Shown: positions 23,025-31,857 of the stretch, one piece after another
Numbering within the stretch: the first letter of the stretch is position 1
Layout of the letters: every line of letters begins with the position of its first letter
From: Micromussa lordhowensis
Lineage: Eukaryota; Cnidaria; Anthozoa; Scleractinia; Lobophylliidae
NCBI GenBank assembly: GCA_964020085.1
Contig: CAXHUQ010000736.1
Span: 166,201 to 230,200, forward strand
Length of the DNA stretch: 64,000 nucleotides
Direction of reading: 5' to 3'
The notes under the pieces: model-generated
What the model saw: the letters and a program-made list of their open reading frames with translations, nothing else
What the model was told of the DNA's origin: nothing
Database searches by the model: none
Made by a program: the position numbers and the translations under genes

Positions 23025-24633
23025 TATTACAAGATAATTTGGTTTTATCAACTGGGTTGATAATGTGAATTGGCCACCGTAAAGAGATTCGGAAGCTGAC
23101 GTTTCGAGTGTTAGCCCTTCGTCGGAGCGAATCGCTTCCCCTCCGACGAAGGGCTAACGCTCGAAACGTCAGCTTCCGAAACTCTTTACGGTAGACAATT
23201 CACATTATCAACCCAGTTGATAAAACCAAATTATCTATTTTTATGCTGATTACGAAAGTCATGACAACATGTGCAATTGTACCATACCAGAGTACTTTTA
23301 CAGCAGCCTCTCATTATATTACGTTGACTTATTTTTCTTTTCCATTGGCTTGGCAGGATGAATGTCATGTACTCCTAGCAGTAGAGCCACCTAATAACCA
23401 GGATGGAGGCGAAAAGGTAACTTACTTGATTGGGATTTTACTTTCACATATTTAGATCTACATGTATTTTTTTAGTGACTTCAGTGTACTGAGATGCTAT
23501 ATCATTAGGATCGCCATACATGTTCTGGCTTGCAAATATTTTTTTAAAAAGGCTGTCCTGAAACTGAACTGTTAATTATCTCCAGTTTCATTTATTTCCC
23601 CTTTACTTAAGTTTTCAACTTCTTTTATCTCCTACAGGATGAACCTCAGGAAGTAATTTCTGTAGAGCCAGAGAACCAAGAGCCTGCCCGACCCGAGTTG
23701 CCTCCTCTGCGGTCACCGCCACTGCCGACATCAACGCCAAAGCCTAAACGTTTCCAAGACCAGCTAAGTTTCCTCGATGATCTTCTCGGGAAGAAAGAGG
23801 ACAACGAAGTGGTACATGAGAAGCTAGATATACTAATAGAAAACCAAAAAGTAGTGCTAGAAAACCAGAAGGCATTGTTTAAATTAATGGGGCATTTTAT
23901 GAAGGGAGGGAGTGTTGGGACACAGGAAAGAACAAATGTGCGTGAAGAAATTAGTCATGGCTTAGGGCGTATTGCAAGTATTTCGGTGGGGAGGGATAGG
24001 GAAAAGACAAGTTTTGTTTCAAGGGACATTGTTGATGTTATTGGGGGGTCGTCGGAATATGGAGGAAATTTAGGGGGCTCTTCAAATGTTTCTGAGGATT
24101 TGATTGGTGTGGGGGAGGAGTATAGGGGAAATAACACTGTTTCATCGGGGTTTGGAGGGAATTTACCTGATTTAGGGGACATTTCAAATGTTCTTGGGGA
24201 TTCAATAATAAGTTCGGGGGAGGAGTATCGGGGAAGGAGTTTAGTGGACATTTCAAATGTCATTGGGAGATCAAACAGTTTGGGAGAGGAGTCTAGGGGA
24301 AGTAAAAATATTTCACGGGAAGAGTCATCGGGAGAGGAAGGGGAAAAATTTATGGGGGAGGCATTACTTTTGAAGCGGTCTAGTTGCAGTGTGGGAAATT
24401 TCGCAGCAAAGTTTTTAAATGTTATTTTCACGCCAGAGGAGTTAGTTAACCGAAATTGTACTGGGACTAGGGGGAAAGGGAGCCTGGATGATGGGAAACT
24501 AGGTATAATAAAAAAGTATGTTTTAAAACTGTATCCATGTACACCGGCACTAGACGAGACAGTGTGGAGAAAATGTGTAGTGGCAATTGACGAGTTTCTG
24601 CGAAGGAAAAAGCGGGATGGGCGGCAGGAGTAA
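7193..24633 (+). CDS. BEN-domain protein (gene 1), five exons, 472 aa
   Basis: Exons: 7193-7379, 7473-7576, 22876-22947, 23357-23416 and 23638-24633. All have GT-AG borders and compatible phases. Residues about 38-62 (MDVTVNWQGEHVPAKIIAL) look like a small SH3/Tudor-like fold. A basic stretch (TRKKKPRK) and Asp/Glu/Pro-rich segments follow. A coiled coil occupies about 186-225 and a Gly/Ser-rich linker about 240-370. A C-terminal BEN domain starts near FTPEELVNRN and includes LYPCTPALDETVWRKCVVAI. BEN domains bind DNA and chromatin partners, so a nuclear regulatory role is likely. Intron 2 (15.3 kb) contains a tandem array and the 13.2-kb element. Three consecutive exons begin with GAT in phase 0, suggesting exon duplication. 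It may be a transposon passenger or a host gene. Confidence 0.75.
7700..7880 (+). repeat. Left remnant of the intronic tandem array
   Basis: The stretch GTACCGTAAATTAAGTC...AATCACAAACAATTCGC...GAGTCAGTGAACGGTTAA matches units of the array at 21050-22740 at about 85-90 percent by eye. The 13.2-kb element begins immediately after it, so the array was split by that insertion. Confidence 0.75.
7881..7912 (+). repeat. Left terminal inverted repeat of the 13.2-kb element
   Basis: It starts CATTACGGAATCGCGCCCAT and pairs with 21018-21049 over 32 bp with two mismatches. Confidence 0.8.
7913..9059 (+). promoter_or_regulatory. 5' region and untranslated leader exon of the transposase-like gene
   Basis: A probable leader exon ends at about 8419 (TTTGAGAG, then donor GTGAGTG). 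Its intron would run to the acceptor TTTAGCAG at about 9060. A GC-richer stretch with TTGCCGGCGCCATTTT near 8365 could lie at the transcription start. No TATA box was seen. Small ORFs between 7880 and 8270 lack support. Confidence 0.35.
9092..13700 (+). CDS. Transposase-like protein, eight exons, ~804 aa with one internal TAG
   Basis: Exons: 9092-9706, 10149-10442, 10822-11164, 11534-11879, 12155-12359, 12756-13184 and 13515-13700, plus a leader exon before 9060. The phases agree across all junctions. One donor is GC (CAG|GCAAGT at 10443). An in-frame TAG at 10870-10872 interrupts exon 3 (4 including the leader), while everything around it stays open. This is either a young null allele, readthrough or a base error. 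Acidic/His motifs that could be catalytic are WWHLYDDGRKYGKK, LELNIGDGHGG, FLGADSKFLDAIADPD, CIYHGFTRVVENL and ICFYYQHSTRDGG. The layout (N-terminal domain, DDG core, helical C-terminus) suits an RNaseH-fold transposase, but the family is not identified. It is first in the element and in the same orientation as the BRCT-HMG gene. Confidence 0.65.
14139..17772 (+). CDS. BRCT plus HMG-box protein, four exons, 263 aa
   Basis: Exons: 14139-14169, 14395-14722, 15070-15253 and 17524-17772, with consistent phases. Residues about 1-88 form a BRCT domain: MDFVLVGRIPG, the turn EQNGGRVVSM and the conserved tryptophan in VVKPSFVEWAAKEK. A Lys/Arg-rich linker (SQRRLHKKKKD) follows. Residues about 164-235 form an HMG box: PKKPPNAWTAFLNE, then LSQEWQQLSPDEKSVYKDIA. 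The box is split by an intron of 2.27 kb that hosts a MITE and a minisatellite. BRCT modules bind phosphoproteins or DNA ends and HMG boxes bend DNA, so a role in synapsing or joining transposon ends is plausible. The start ATG has a good context (AAGATGG), but the frame is open upstream to 14031, so an earlier exon is possible. ATTAAA at about 17866 could be the poly(A) signal. Confidence 0.72.
15294..15322. repeat. Perfect short hairpin
   Basis: GCCAGCCGAGCG and CGCTCGGCTGGC form a perfect 12-bp stem around AAGA. It sits inside the HMG-box intron and is probably part of a small repeat, not a regulatory site. Confidence 0.6.
15600..16110. repeat. Diverged minisatellite in the HMG-box intron
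   Basis: The motif TATCGAACTGAAAGTTC recurs at about 15606, 15811, 15895 and 16070. Each is followed by a GGGnAGCG-like block, and GAACGAGCGTGTTCA segments lie between them. The spacing is irregular (about 84 to 200 bp), consistent with an old, partly deleted tandem array. Confidence 0.6.
16307..17315. mobile_element. ~1-kb non-autonomous TIR element
   Basis: The left end TGTAGTTCCAGAAAATATCC and the right end GGATATTTTCTGGAACCAC are inverted copies. The pairing continues through CATACCCCCACCACGGAGGG for about 40 bp in all. Subterminal blocks repeat GGAATTTCC next to C-runs. ACATTG occurs on both outer sides (16303-16308 and 17313-17318) and may be the target duplication. No coding sequence was seen. 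A lone right end of the same family lies at 37385-37523. Confidence 0.8.
17773..18798. other. Spacer between converging genes
   Basis: It contains the 3' UTR of the BRCT-HMG gene, a small hairpin at 17916-17980 with ends GTGAATAGT and ACTATTCAC, and the foldback at 18453-18610. No gene was found. Confidence 0.5.
18453..18610. mobile_element. Foldback MITE, ~158 bp
   Basis: Two arms of about 67 bp pair with very few mismatches around a 13-nt spacer. The arms contain TTTCGATATATTAAAATTC, then TGAGGCTCGTGGGAATAA and its complement. It has no coding capacity. Confidence 0.85.
18799..18814 (-). terminator. Histone-type 3' stem-loop after the 438-aa gene
   Basis: The minus strand reads GGCTCC-TTTA-GGAGCC followed by ACCATATCTAATAAAAG. 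It begins 61 nt beyond the stop of the intronless gene at 18876. Stem, loop, ACCA and the purine-rich AAAAG downstream element all match histone mRNA 3' processing signals. About 43 bp (plus-strand TGGTCATGACTTTT through GGAGCCGTTTT) are nearly the same as the signal behind the Tc1 gene at 5782, so the two share an origin. AATAAA overlaps weakly (CTAATAAAAG), so ordinary polyadenylation is not excluded. Confidence 0.75.
18876..20192 (-). CDS. Intronless 438-aa protein with Tudor-like N-terminus, unknown function
   Basis: One uninterrupted reading frame; the first usable ATG is at 20192. The N-terminal ~75 residues (GRWFACTILSHEGEEYKVTF, then RFDAILPSNCIRPRS) resemble a Tudor/agenet-type chromatin-reader barrel. 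A second similar segment may follow at about 110-150 (INVEMDGIKKPAIVKIIDPF, then VMVPFNRVLPRDE). A basic KKRKQVASKQ stretch suggests nuclear import. The C-terminal half is helical and not recognised, with a Lys/Arg-rich segment (RKHELAAKLRGEIRKAMTTK). It converges on the BRCT-HMG gene inside the 13.2-kb element. It is intronless, has CCAAT boxes upstream and ends in a histone-type stem-loop, the pattern of replication-dependent histone genes. Confidence 0.7.
   Translation of the reverse strand: MKEILVTIETADKTCLASVTLIHSRVQHDEFTMSFQNGENCEGLHEGRWFACTILSHEGEEYKVTFENWSSRFDAILPSNCIRPRSLAIDGCRSRKRQRPTVNFSKLFPEDGINVEMDGIKKPAIVKIIDPFKEILTVEIENEEVMVPFNRVLPRDEKPASQSVKKRKQVASKQASLQELVTPTTTPSPALPSLESYIMPQFFLVVRPDGVEIGCSDLVTVAPTCTDLAFIIVEIYQQDLREMMKAQKCEFSDGMVAKLDEQFNLTCPVTSVHKADSKISSNFTKTVQDIRRKAILRCADSQRQNAGNREYQLQIRKHELAAKLRGEIRKAMTTKAARSCTLKIGPANLATDLELLSLTLESGFRTTKSKNNLADLDPLLGSNWDVKKKPDDHFFYVTYAEFALDVSTRALIMKIKFAESTCAFRPDSYRADTAADCC
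20193..20300 (-). promoter_or_regulatory. Promoter of the 438-aa gene
   Basis: On the minus strand, AACCAATCATAG (20211-20223) and AGCCAATAAC (about 20250-20259) are CCAAT boxes 20-70 nt before the start codon. GTTTTTAAACC lies between them. No canonical TATA was seen. CCAAT boxes so close to an intronless gene again recall histone promoters. Confidence 0.4.
20301..21017. other. Right subterminal region of the 13.2-kb element
   Basis: No exon or structured repeat was supported between the promoter of the 438-aa gene and the right TIR. Confidence 0.35.
21018..21049 (-). repeat. Right terminal inverted repeat of the 13.2-kb element
   Basis: The reverse complement starts CATTACGGAATTGCGCCCAT and pairs with 7881-7912. 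The sequence immediately outside (AGTTCGCACAATTTGCGG) resumes the tandem array. Confidence 0.8.
21050..22740 (+). repeat. Tandem array in BEN gene intron 2
   Basis: GTTCGCACGATTTGCGGAAA recurs at least eight times (about 21052, 21194, 21485, 21748, 22012, 22156, 22442 and 22555). Larger blocks recur with a period near 960 bp (compare 21192-21360 with 22154-22320). Other shared blocks are TTGAATTAGAGAAAATAAT, TTTTTGAGATGTTTGAGTC and AATCACAAACAATTCGC. It is non-coding. Part of the same array lies at 7700-7880, across the 13.2-kb insertion. Confidence 0.85.
23033..23235. mobile_element. Foldback MITE in a BEN gene intron
   Basis: Arms of about 95 bp pair nearly perfectly from GATAATTTGGTTTTATC on the left to its complement on the right. 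Their inner ends are TTAGCCCTTCGTCGGAG and its complement, around a short AATCGCTTCC spacer. It lies between coding exons 3 and 4. Confidence 0.88.
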
Positions 24634-24698
24634 CTAAGGTTATATAAGGTCATATTCTTTTAAGGTTTAAAAATACTATAGTTGTAGTCAGGCATGAT

Positions 24699-24827
24699 AA
24701 TAATAAGAAATAAAAAATGTGTTGTCACTGACTAAAACTTTGTGTGGACGTTTCGGTTAAAATACCGAAACGTCCACACAAAGTTTTTTAGTCAGTGACA
24801 ACACATTTTTTTTTATTTCTTATTATT
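24699..24827. mobile_element. Foldback MITE just after the BEN gene
   Basis: Arms of about 60 bp (AATAATAAGAAATAAAAAATG, TTGTCACTGACTAAAA and GTGTGGACGTTTCGG) pair around TTAAAATA. It begins about 65 bp after the BEN stop, so it forms part of that gene's 3' UTR and supplies A-rich sequence that may serve as poly(A) signal. Confidence 0.85.
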
Positions 24828-24833
24828 CTTTTA

Positions 24834-25564
24834 AGGTATTTGAGTGTTCTGAAATATTCCTAGGCCAGTTTCTTAGCTTGTCCCTCGACAAAACATTCCT
24901 GGGAAACGCACCAAATTGGCCAAGCTGAAAACTTACCTGTACTGTATTCGCCTTGGGTCTCTTAGAATTAACAATTGATCTGGAAATTCCAGTACACTCA
25001 ACTATTCATTACTCTTCGAAACAAAAAGTTTTCCTTTATGCGAGTCTTGATTAATTAGTTTATGAATGTCCAGATCAAATATTGTTACGTGTAATGCAAA
25101 TACCAGTACAAATAAAAATAGTGTGTTGAATGAATAAACAATGTGCTGAATGAATAAACAATGTGCTGTTTGTGTCGTTTCTAATTACGGTCAGTACAAA
25201 ATGCAGACTGCAGACCAGGTACAAAATACAGACTAGGTACAGACTGCAGATTGAGTACAAAATTCAGACTGACAAGACAAACGTTTTTTTTTTTACGTCA
25301 AAAACGTGTCGACATTCGATTTTATAACTTAGAGGGATGAGTCAACATGAGCTACCAGATTAGAGTATTTTTCCAAAGGCTAATAAGCTTAAAAACTTTT
25401 TTGTTTTAAAAAACGTACTGAGGTCGACACAATAAACTGTTCACCCATGCGAAAACCTTTCATCGAGTAGTCACGGCCGCAACTGACCGCGACCACATCA
25501 GGTTAATTTATGACAACAAGATATTTTGTACCACGCTGTTTTGATGTCCACTGAAACGCCCCTC
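24834..25564. other. No gene seen
   Basis: It contains a short repeat of AATGAATAAACAATGTGCTG (about 25125-25165) and several ACAGACTGCAGA/GTACAAAAT units near 25190-25270. No exon was supported. Confidence 0.35.
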
Positions 25565-25805
25565 CGTTAAACTGACGAAACTGCTTGTTAGATGTTTGAA
25601 TGCTCCTTGAATGTCATTTTAGGTTAACTTAGGGTTCGAACGACTTGCGTTTGTGGCATTCTGAAAGCTCATCCGCAGTCACGCTGTTACTCCACGCTGA
25701 TTGGATGATGGTAAAGAATGCATCCAATCAGCATGGAGCAAACAGCGTGACTGGTGCTCTTAGCACATGAAAACCCGACCTCGAATGCTGGACGCTTCGA
25801 AAGCT
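25565..25805 (-). repeat. Hairpin-bearing repeat, inverted partner of 5068-5290
   Basis: It carries the same hairpin core (GCAGTCACGCTGTTACTCCA with its partner ending CAGCGTGACTG) and the same flanks (TTCTGAAAGCTCATCCGC and GAAACTGCTTGTTAGATGTTT) as 5068-5290, on the opposite strand. Matching flanks make it more than a shared hairpin. Confidence 0.6.
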
Positions 25806-26379
25806 GTGTCTTTCGGTTTCCCAGAGTTTTATTTAACTGCTTCCCTTGATGTGCTTTTGAAGGTCTACCTAGTGGTGACTAAACTTGGTTTTACTCAACA
25901 TTTAAGTAAATCGAAAGCTCTATCAACCAAAATGAACGCAGTAAACTGAAGTCTCGGATGTCAAAGATCGCTAACATGATGTATTTCAGACTTTCGCCGT
26001 TTCGACGTTAATTTACCTTGCTTTTGTGTAAATTTAAATCTGGAAATGTTGTCAGAGAAGACAATGTTCTCAATTACCAAAGGATAGTACTATTGAAAAG
26101 GCGAAAAATTGAGAAGACTTCAAAATGCTACCCCACGACTTCCCTCCCGGCCCGAGTGGCGTTTCGCGTGAAGCTCGGGCAGCAAGTTAGATATTTGCGT
26201 TTGTAGTTCACAGAAATGTGTTTAACTTTTCGCTGTTTCCGTTACATTTTGGTCGTTTGCAACTTGTTTGAAAATATCACGTTGCCGAAAACTACTTTTG
26301 TATACGAACGTGCGATATGTTTGTTCGACATGAATAGAGCAATCAATGGATACACGGAGTATCTTACAGTGACATTCGA

Positions 26380-26580
26380 TGATACTTACATGTGAGTATA
26401 GTAGCACCGTCTTTGATATGCACGCTGGCTTCTTGCGAGTAATATATTCCAGACTAAATGCTTCAGTGATTCTCGAGAGAAACGAGACGCGTCTCGAGAG
26501 AAACGAGACTCGTCTTGAGAGAAACGAGACTCGTCTCGAGAGAAACAAGACGCGTCTCGCGAGAAACGAGACGAGAGGTG
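26380..26580 (-). repeat. Fragment of the CAGTACCGC transposon family with 21-bp tandem repeats
   Basis: About five units of a 21-bp motif (CTCGAGAGAAACGAGACGCGT with variants) lie at 26470-26578. The sequence before them (TTGCGAGTAATATATTCCAGA) matches the inverted left end of the element at 59570-61898. No terminal CAGTACCGC remains. Confidence 0.65.
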
Positions 26581-26599
26581 CCGTCTCATAAAATTGTTT

Positions 26600-28289
26600 T
26601 AAGATTTGACTATCAAGCAAGAAGAGCTAACATTTCCGTTTAATTAGTAAAAGCTACTTATGTAAGAACCAAAAACTGACACCGTTTTCGCTTAATACCT
26701 AAACAATGGTATTTCAAGTGCACGGAACCATTCATCTTTATAACACACTTTTTAATTACTCGGGGTGTCTTGCCATTTTTGGAAAAATTTTGGTCAAGGC
26801 GTGCCCAAGTTTGACAGTTTGACAGCCACGACTTTGATTGGACAGATTTTGACAGTGCCTTTATCGTCAATTCAAAGGTGTTTTTTTTCTCGTTTGAAAA
26901 TCGCAGCCACTTTGTGTTAACGAGATCATCATATCATGACACTGGCCAGTACAGAGGAAATGTTCGTCGAATTTCAACTTAAAATCGCTAGGACAATCAA
27001 GATTTATTCGCAAATGCATTGACCGTAAACAGTTTGATGACTTCTCCATCAGTTTAAGGCCGGACCGGGATTTGCATTGCAGTTGTAGTAAAAAGAACAG
27101 AGAGCGATTGAAAACTGTAACTTCCCGGGGTTAATTATGGAGGGCATTAGTCAGGAAACAAGTCAGTGATCTTGTAAAATCATATTAACTAAATACGTCC
27201 AGCATGATCTGTTGGCCGAAGGAGTGCGGGACATTGCTTTGCATATATGCTCATGGCGCACGAGGCCGAGGAAGTGTTTGTAAAACGAAAATCATCACTT
27301 CTAGCAGTTCAAGTCACCGATGAGTTATTCGCAGAGCCATTGAAAGATCGGACATTTAAAGGGCAAGACGAGCTTTAGAAGTGAATAAAAGTGCGATAAG
27401 GATGCATGGCCCTGATGTTGTGTTCTTTACTCGTAAAGACCAAAAACAAGGAGGTGAGATCATTCAGGTAAGGTAACTGGCATTATCGTTAATTAAAGTA
27501 ATTCCATGTTGATGCTAAAAAGTTGTGTATTCATTGCCGTTTTGATTTATACTGCATCGGCCGATACTAGAGCGGTAGAAGCTGTCTGATGTTTTTCTCA
27601 CGCAAAACACGCGTGAGTGAGAATATGTCATGAATTGTGCGAGAGTGCCAAGTGCCTTTTGCTGCCTAGCTCTGGTTTTTATTTTCCACAACCTTAACGT
27701 TTCAAGAGGTCTGGTAGCTACGGTTAACAAGTTTGGTTCAAACGAGATTGAAATACGAAAACCCCCTCCAAACATCATAATCTCATGCATACCTCAGTGT
27801 ACGCTTTAGCAGGTGACTGATAAAGTGTTTTTCGTACTGCAAATGAAAATCTATAACATCGTTTCATTCTGCTGACTATTTCAAAAACACGCCAAACACT
27901 GTGGTTGTGTGACCGAAGGCAAAATGCTTCAATCATACAAAAAACTTTTAGCTGAAAACTCCTCATCCCAAGAGAAACGAGCGAGCTGCAGCATATTATT
28001 TTACTGTTTCTACTGGATATGTATTCATCCAACAGCGACTAAAAACGGTTTACCGCTCCCTTAGGTCTGTCTGAGATTTTGTATTCAATCCTAATTTCAA
28101 GGCAATAAAATTTCTGGCCGCGGCAATCCAGTTTTCGTGTGGATCGACAGAACGACGTTGCGCTCATAATGTTGTTTATTTCATCGATAGATTATGTCTT
28201 TACCCAAAAACAATAGTACATGTTCGTTCATTGAAATCTTCCGTTCTTGCTGTCTGCAAAATAGCTCTTAATTTTCTCAGCATTGACAC
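26600..28289. other. No gene seen
   Basis: No exon was supported. A stretch with GAATAAAAGTGCGATA (27385) and CATTCAG followed by GTAAGG (about 27470) could be an isolated 5' exon, but no partner exon was found. Confidence 0.25.
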
Positions 28290-29235
28290 TTGATTAATAA
28301 ACAAGAAGAACCAACGTGTTTGTTTAATAAGCAAGAGCGACTTGTTTAATAAGCAAAAATGTGTCACCTTTTCCGCTTAATAACCAAAAATTACATTTCA
28401 AGATCGTAGAGCTCGAGTGCCTCCGACATAATGTTTATTTCCTAATCGTTTTCATGTGGTTCCGCGATGAAAACCCAGTTTATTCAGAACTTTTCAGAAG
28501 AACTTCCTCGCTTTCTTCACTGAATTGAGCCTAAACTTTCAACAATTAAACAAGGAAAGTGCAAATTTCTGAGAACGCAGTGTAATGTAACTGACAATTG
28601 ACCCGCTCCGCGAATAAGTCTAAAATAGATGAATTCAGTCCGTAGCTAGAAACCTGCGGATACTCCTTGTTCAGTGGAATTTCCCATCCTTTCTGTATTA
28701 TTTGCTCTGCCGTTGTAATTCGACTGAACAGGGTTCACTTTCGTTTCAAAACTTGAACATCGAAAAAGCAGCTCGTTCGGTATCGCCGGCCGCCGTTCGG
28801 TCGCGACACAAAGACAAACTTGACAAAAATATCTGTCGATAAAAGAAAATTCATCACTTAATTATGGCTTGCAGTGAGGGGTTGACCAGTCAAAACCTGT
28901 ATTTTGTAACTTTCAAATATGATGATTTGTCCGTAGCGTTGTTTTCTTTGTCAATATTTTTTTCCGTAATGACGGACGAACTTAGTGTGACAGGTGTTGT
29001 GCGACACTTGATTAATAAGCAAGAATACCTACCATTCTTGCTTATTAAGCGGAAGTCACATGTTTAATAAGCATAAAGTACCACCTTTCTTGCTTAATAA
29101 GCAAACTTTCTTCCTTAATAAGCAACCTTTCTTGTTTAATAAGCTAAAAATAGCGACTTTTTAGTTTAATAAACAAACTTGACATGGCAAAATTGCTTAT
29201 TAAGCAAAAAAGGCAGGCAATTTGTTTAATACACC
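28290..29235. repeat. Clustered TTAATAAGC motif repeats
   Basis: The motif TTGTTTAATAAGCAA and its inverse TTGCTTATTAAGC occur more than a dozen times, at about 28310-28380 and 28995-29230. Related degenerate copies lie near 26590-26700. Such mixed-orientation clusters are typical of subterminal regions of a DNA transposon or an eroded satellite. No TIR was found. Confidence 0.65.
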
Positions 29236-30661
29236 TGAAAAATGGTGTCCGGAAAAGACCTGACAGTCCAAAAACAATCTGACTCTTGTTTACAGAATGA
29301 AAGTTACAAGGACAATAATCGGTAGTTAGTTTAAAATTTGTTACTGTTTATAATGTCTGGTTTGTCCCTGAGAAGCTAAAGTACACGTTGTTTTATTAGC
29401 CTTATTGTTAATAAGGACCTGTCGTCCGACAGAGTTTAACTTAAAAGAGATTGTGATTAAAGTTCGCTGTACACAAGTTTGTTTTGGTCACTGAAGGGGC
29501 CCATAATGACCGCTTCTCGGGCGGAAACATGGCACCTGCATGTGACTCAAGGGTGGAAATAGTTTTCTACAAATAGTTTTCAAAATCGTGAAAATCTTGG
29601 GTGCCGATAGAAAAACCAAGGCCAATGCCTAGTTTTGTTCCTAGAGGACAGGCACCCTCGCAGGCACATTCTTGGCAAATGCTTTTGCAATAGTTTGTCT
29701 TTCGTTATTCCAAGAATTTATAGAACTAAAAGAACTAAATCCAGAACACTTTGATTATTTGCCTCAAGATTCTGTTGGTGGTGGAAGTTTTGGTTAATGT
29801 TTTTGTGCCCGCTACGGAGCAATTGGCATTGTAGTCAAGAAAATGATTCACACTTCACAAGTTATTCCCACTTGTTTGTCATGAAGAGTAAGAGGAGCGT
29901 ACTTTATGGGGAATGACACTTAATAAAGGGCCTGGGTTCTAGTATTTTGGAAGAAATAGTGTTTCCTAGTTACCCTCAGGCTCATACCTATTCCCTCCTC
30001 TTGCCCTGACATGGCCAAAACTTCTCGGGTACCAAACACATGAGGAAAGGGTATCACAACCCCAAAAGTCGGCCCTTTTTCTATTTTTGAAGTTTATTGA
30101 TTATAAGAGAAAGACGTTTCAGGGCAAGAAAGAGATATTTTAGTGAGGGCTAGCACAACTATTCACAAACGTCGTGTGAAAATTTCAGCCCATTTGGTCA
30201 AATCTGTGAGCCATGAAAAATAATTCACTGACCGCTGGTGAAAAAAAATTGCCGTAAGGTAAGTGCATTTTAAGGCCAAGTCGCAAAAATGATTTTTGAC
30301 CTTTAAACAAAGTCTAAAAGTAAATCTAAGCAGCGTAGATGTAGCCCATTGGTCAGTTTACATCCCCCTAGAGTATTATTGCGTTACCCTCAAACCTAAA
30401 TTTTTACAAATTATTTTTGTGTTGAAATTTGTAAGGGTAGCGTATTTTTTTTACCATTCTGGTCATTTTTCGTTTTTCTTTACAAGGTCATTACTCGATG
30501 AATGCTTAGACCCTGATTTTTTCTGGGTAGTTGGTTTGGAGCATTGTTATTCTTTAGATAAAATCAGAATATCTTCAACTTTTTATGTAACCATGCAAAA
30601 CAAGACTTAATTAGAGATATTTCTCTTTCCTTTGAGATATTTCGATCATAAATTAACCATG
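29236..30661. other. No gene seen
   Basis: ORFs here have no protein-like composition or splice context, and no inverted or tandem repeat was noticed. Confidence 0.3.
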
Positions 30662-31196
30662 ATGGATATCAGAAAAGCCATCATGAACTACTTTCCGATG
30701 CTGTCTCAAAGCAGCAATTATTCCAAAAGAGAGCCGTTTGCCACGTTTAATGAAACATTTGGTCGGGACACAGAAACATTATTACGATGAAAGGCTTTTG
30801 GCTCAGAAGAAAAGCAAGGCGTTGGATGTTAGGCTCTGTGGCCTCTCGAAACTTAGGGGAAGGCCCGGTAGAAATTCTTAGCGACAAAGACGAAGAGTTG
30901 AACATCGAAGATCTTCCCTTACCGGGAGAATTTGTAGCGTTCGTAGCAGCCAGTTCTACCAAAAGCATTCCTGAAGTTTTGGTGGCCAAGGTGTTGAGGC
31001 TTTCCGACGATAAAAAAAGCCTATCTCGTGGAGTTTTCAGCGTTAGAACCAGGAAAATACAGGCCTAAAGCAGGGAAGAGTTACAAAGAGGCCGTAGACG
31101 CCTTGATTTATCCAATCGATATCGTCTACTCGCACTTCAACAGTGTTTACGAGCTAAGAACATCCAAAATCAAGTCTACAGGAAGTAATAATTAGG
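30662..31196 (+). pseudogene. Frameshifted ORF, probable transposon-derived protein
   Basis: Coding-like segments appear in different frames. PFATFNETFGRD lies at about 30728-30765 and YYDERLLAQKKSKALD at about 30780-30830. LPLPGEFVAFVAASSTKSI, then VLVAKVLRLSDDKK, lies at about 30915-31016. AYLVEFSALEPGKYRPKAGK through a stop lies at about 31020-31196. The shift near 31012-31020 falls at a run of seven A. The middle part looks like a small SH3-type barrel, broadly like the start of the two BEN genes. Several shifts make a functional protein unlikely unless short introns were missed. The family was not identified. Confidence 0.5.
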
Positions 31197-31289
31197 TTAA
31201 CTACCAGTTTTACAAATTGACTATGGTGAGTGCAATTTACTCAAAACCAACGCGAAACAGTCTATCCTTTGTTTTGTTTTTCAGTCTTT

Positions 31290-31857
31290 TTACGTGCAGA
31301 CATACATTTGCATGGGAAAATCATGACAAGTGGATTGATGTCGCCATTGCCGAAGGAATGAATCAGCTAGTGATTGACCAAGTGCTTAGAGAAATCGGCC
31401 TACTTCCACAGTTGTCTGAACAATTCCTTGCCAGCCACGAGGCAGTGGTCTTGTTGCCATGGAAAAGTTATTGTCGTGCGATATCGCACTCGCTCTTTAC
31501 CTATGTGAGTGACTTTTACAGGGCGTTTTTTCGCAACAACCACAGCGAGCGCAATTTCACTCTTTGCCTAACCAGCACTCACAAAATCACCTGTGTCTGA
31601 CAGATTTCTTTGATAAACACGCCCTGGACTTACTTTTTAATATGCTGGAAGGCAAACGATTTCACCTGTGCGCAGAAGACCATCTAGTGTCGCTAATAAG
31701 AATTTGCGGCTATTTACTGCTCAAGTCTGACATCCTACACGCATTTCTCCTAAAAGTGCTCTCACTCGATCAAGTCCGCACATCGGCAAGCGGAACTGCG
31801 TTTGTTTATGAGCTGAAGCTATTGGCTGTGAAAAAGTTGTATAAATTACAAATTTAG
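31290..31857 (+). pseudogene. Helical protein fragments in two overlapping frames, unknown
   Basis: The first frame (to 31600) reads DKWIDVAIAEGMNQLVIDQV and GLLPQLSEQFLASHEAVVLL. The second (31530-31857) reads DFFDKHALDLLFNMLEGKRF and LVSLIRICGYLLLKSDILHA and ends at TAG. They overlap around 31530-31600, so a frameshift or an unrecognised splice joins them. Both parts are rich in amphipathic helices, as in alpha-solenoid proteins. The upstream pseudogene is on the same strand and 100 bp away, so both may belong to one gene. Confidence 0.4.

Noticed and set aside
23955..24653. 232-codon minus ORF rich in Ser/Pro
   Set aside because: It is the antisense shadow of the Gly/Ser-rich linker and BEN domain of gene 1.
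28290..29235. TTAATAAGC clusters considered as a CRISPR-like array
   Set aside because: Spacers are irregular, units occur in both orientations and the sequence is eukaryotic. It is an eroded transposon or satellite repeat.
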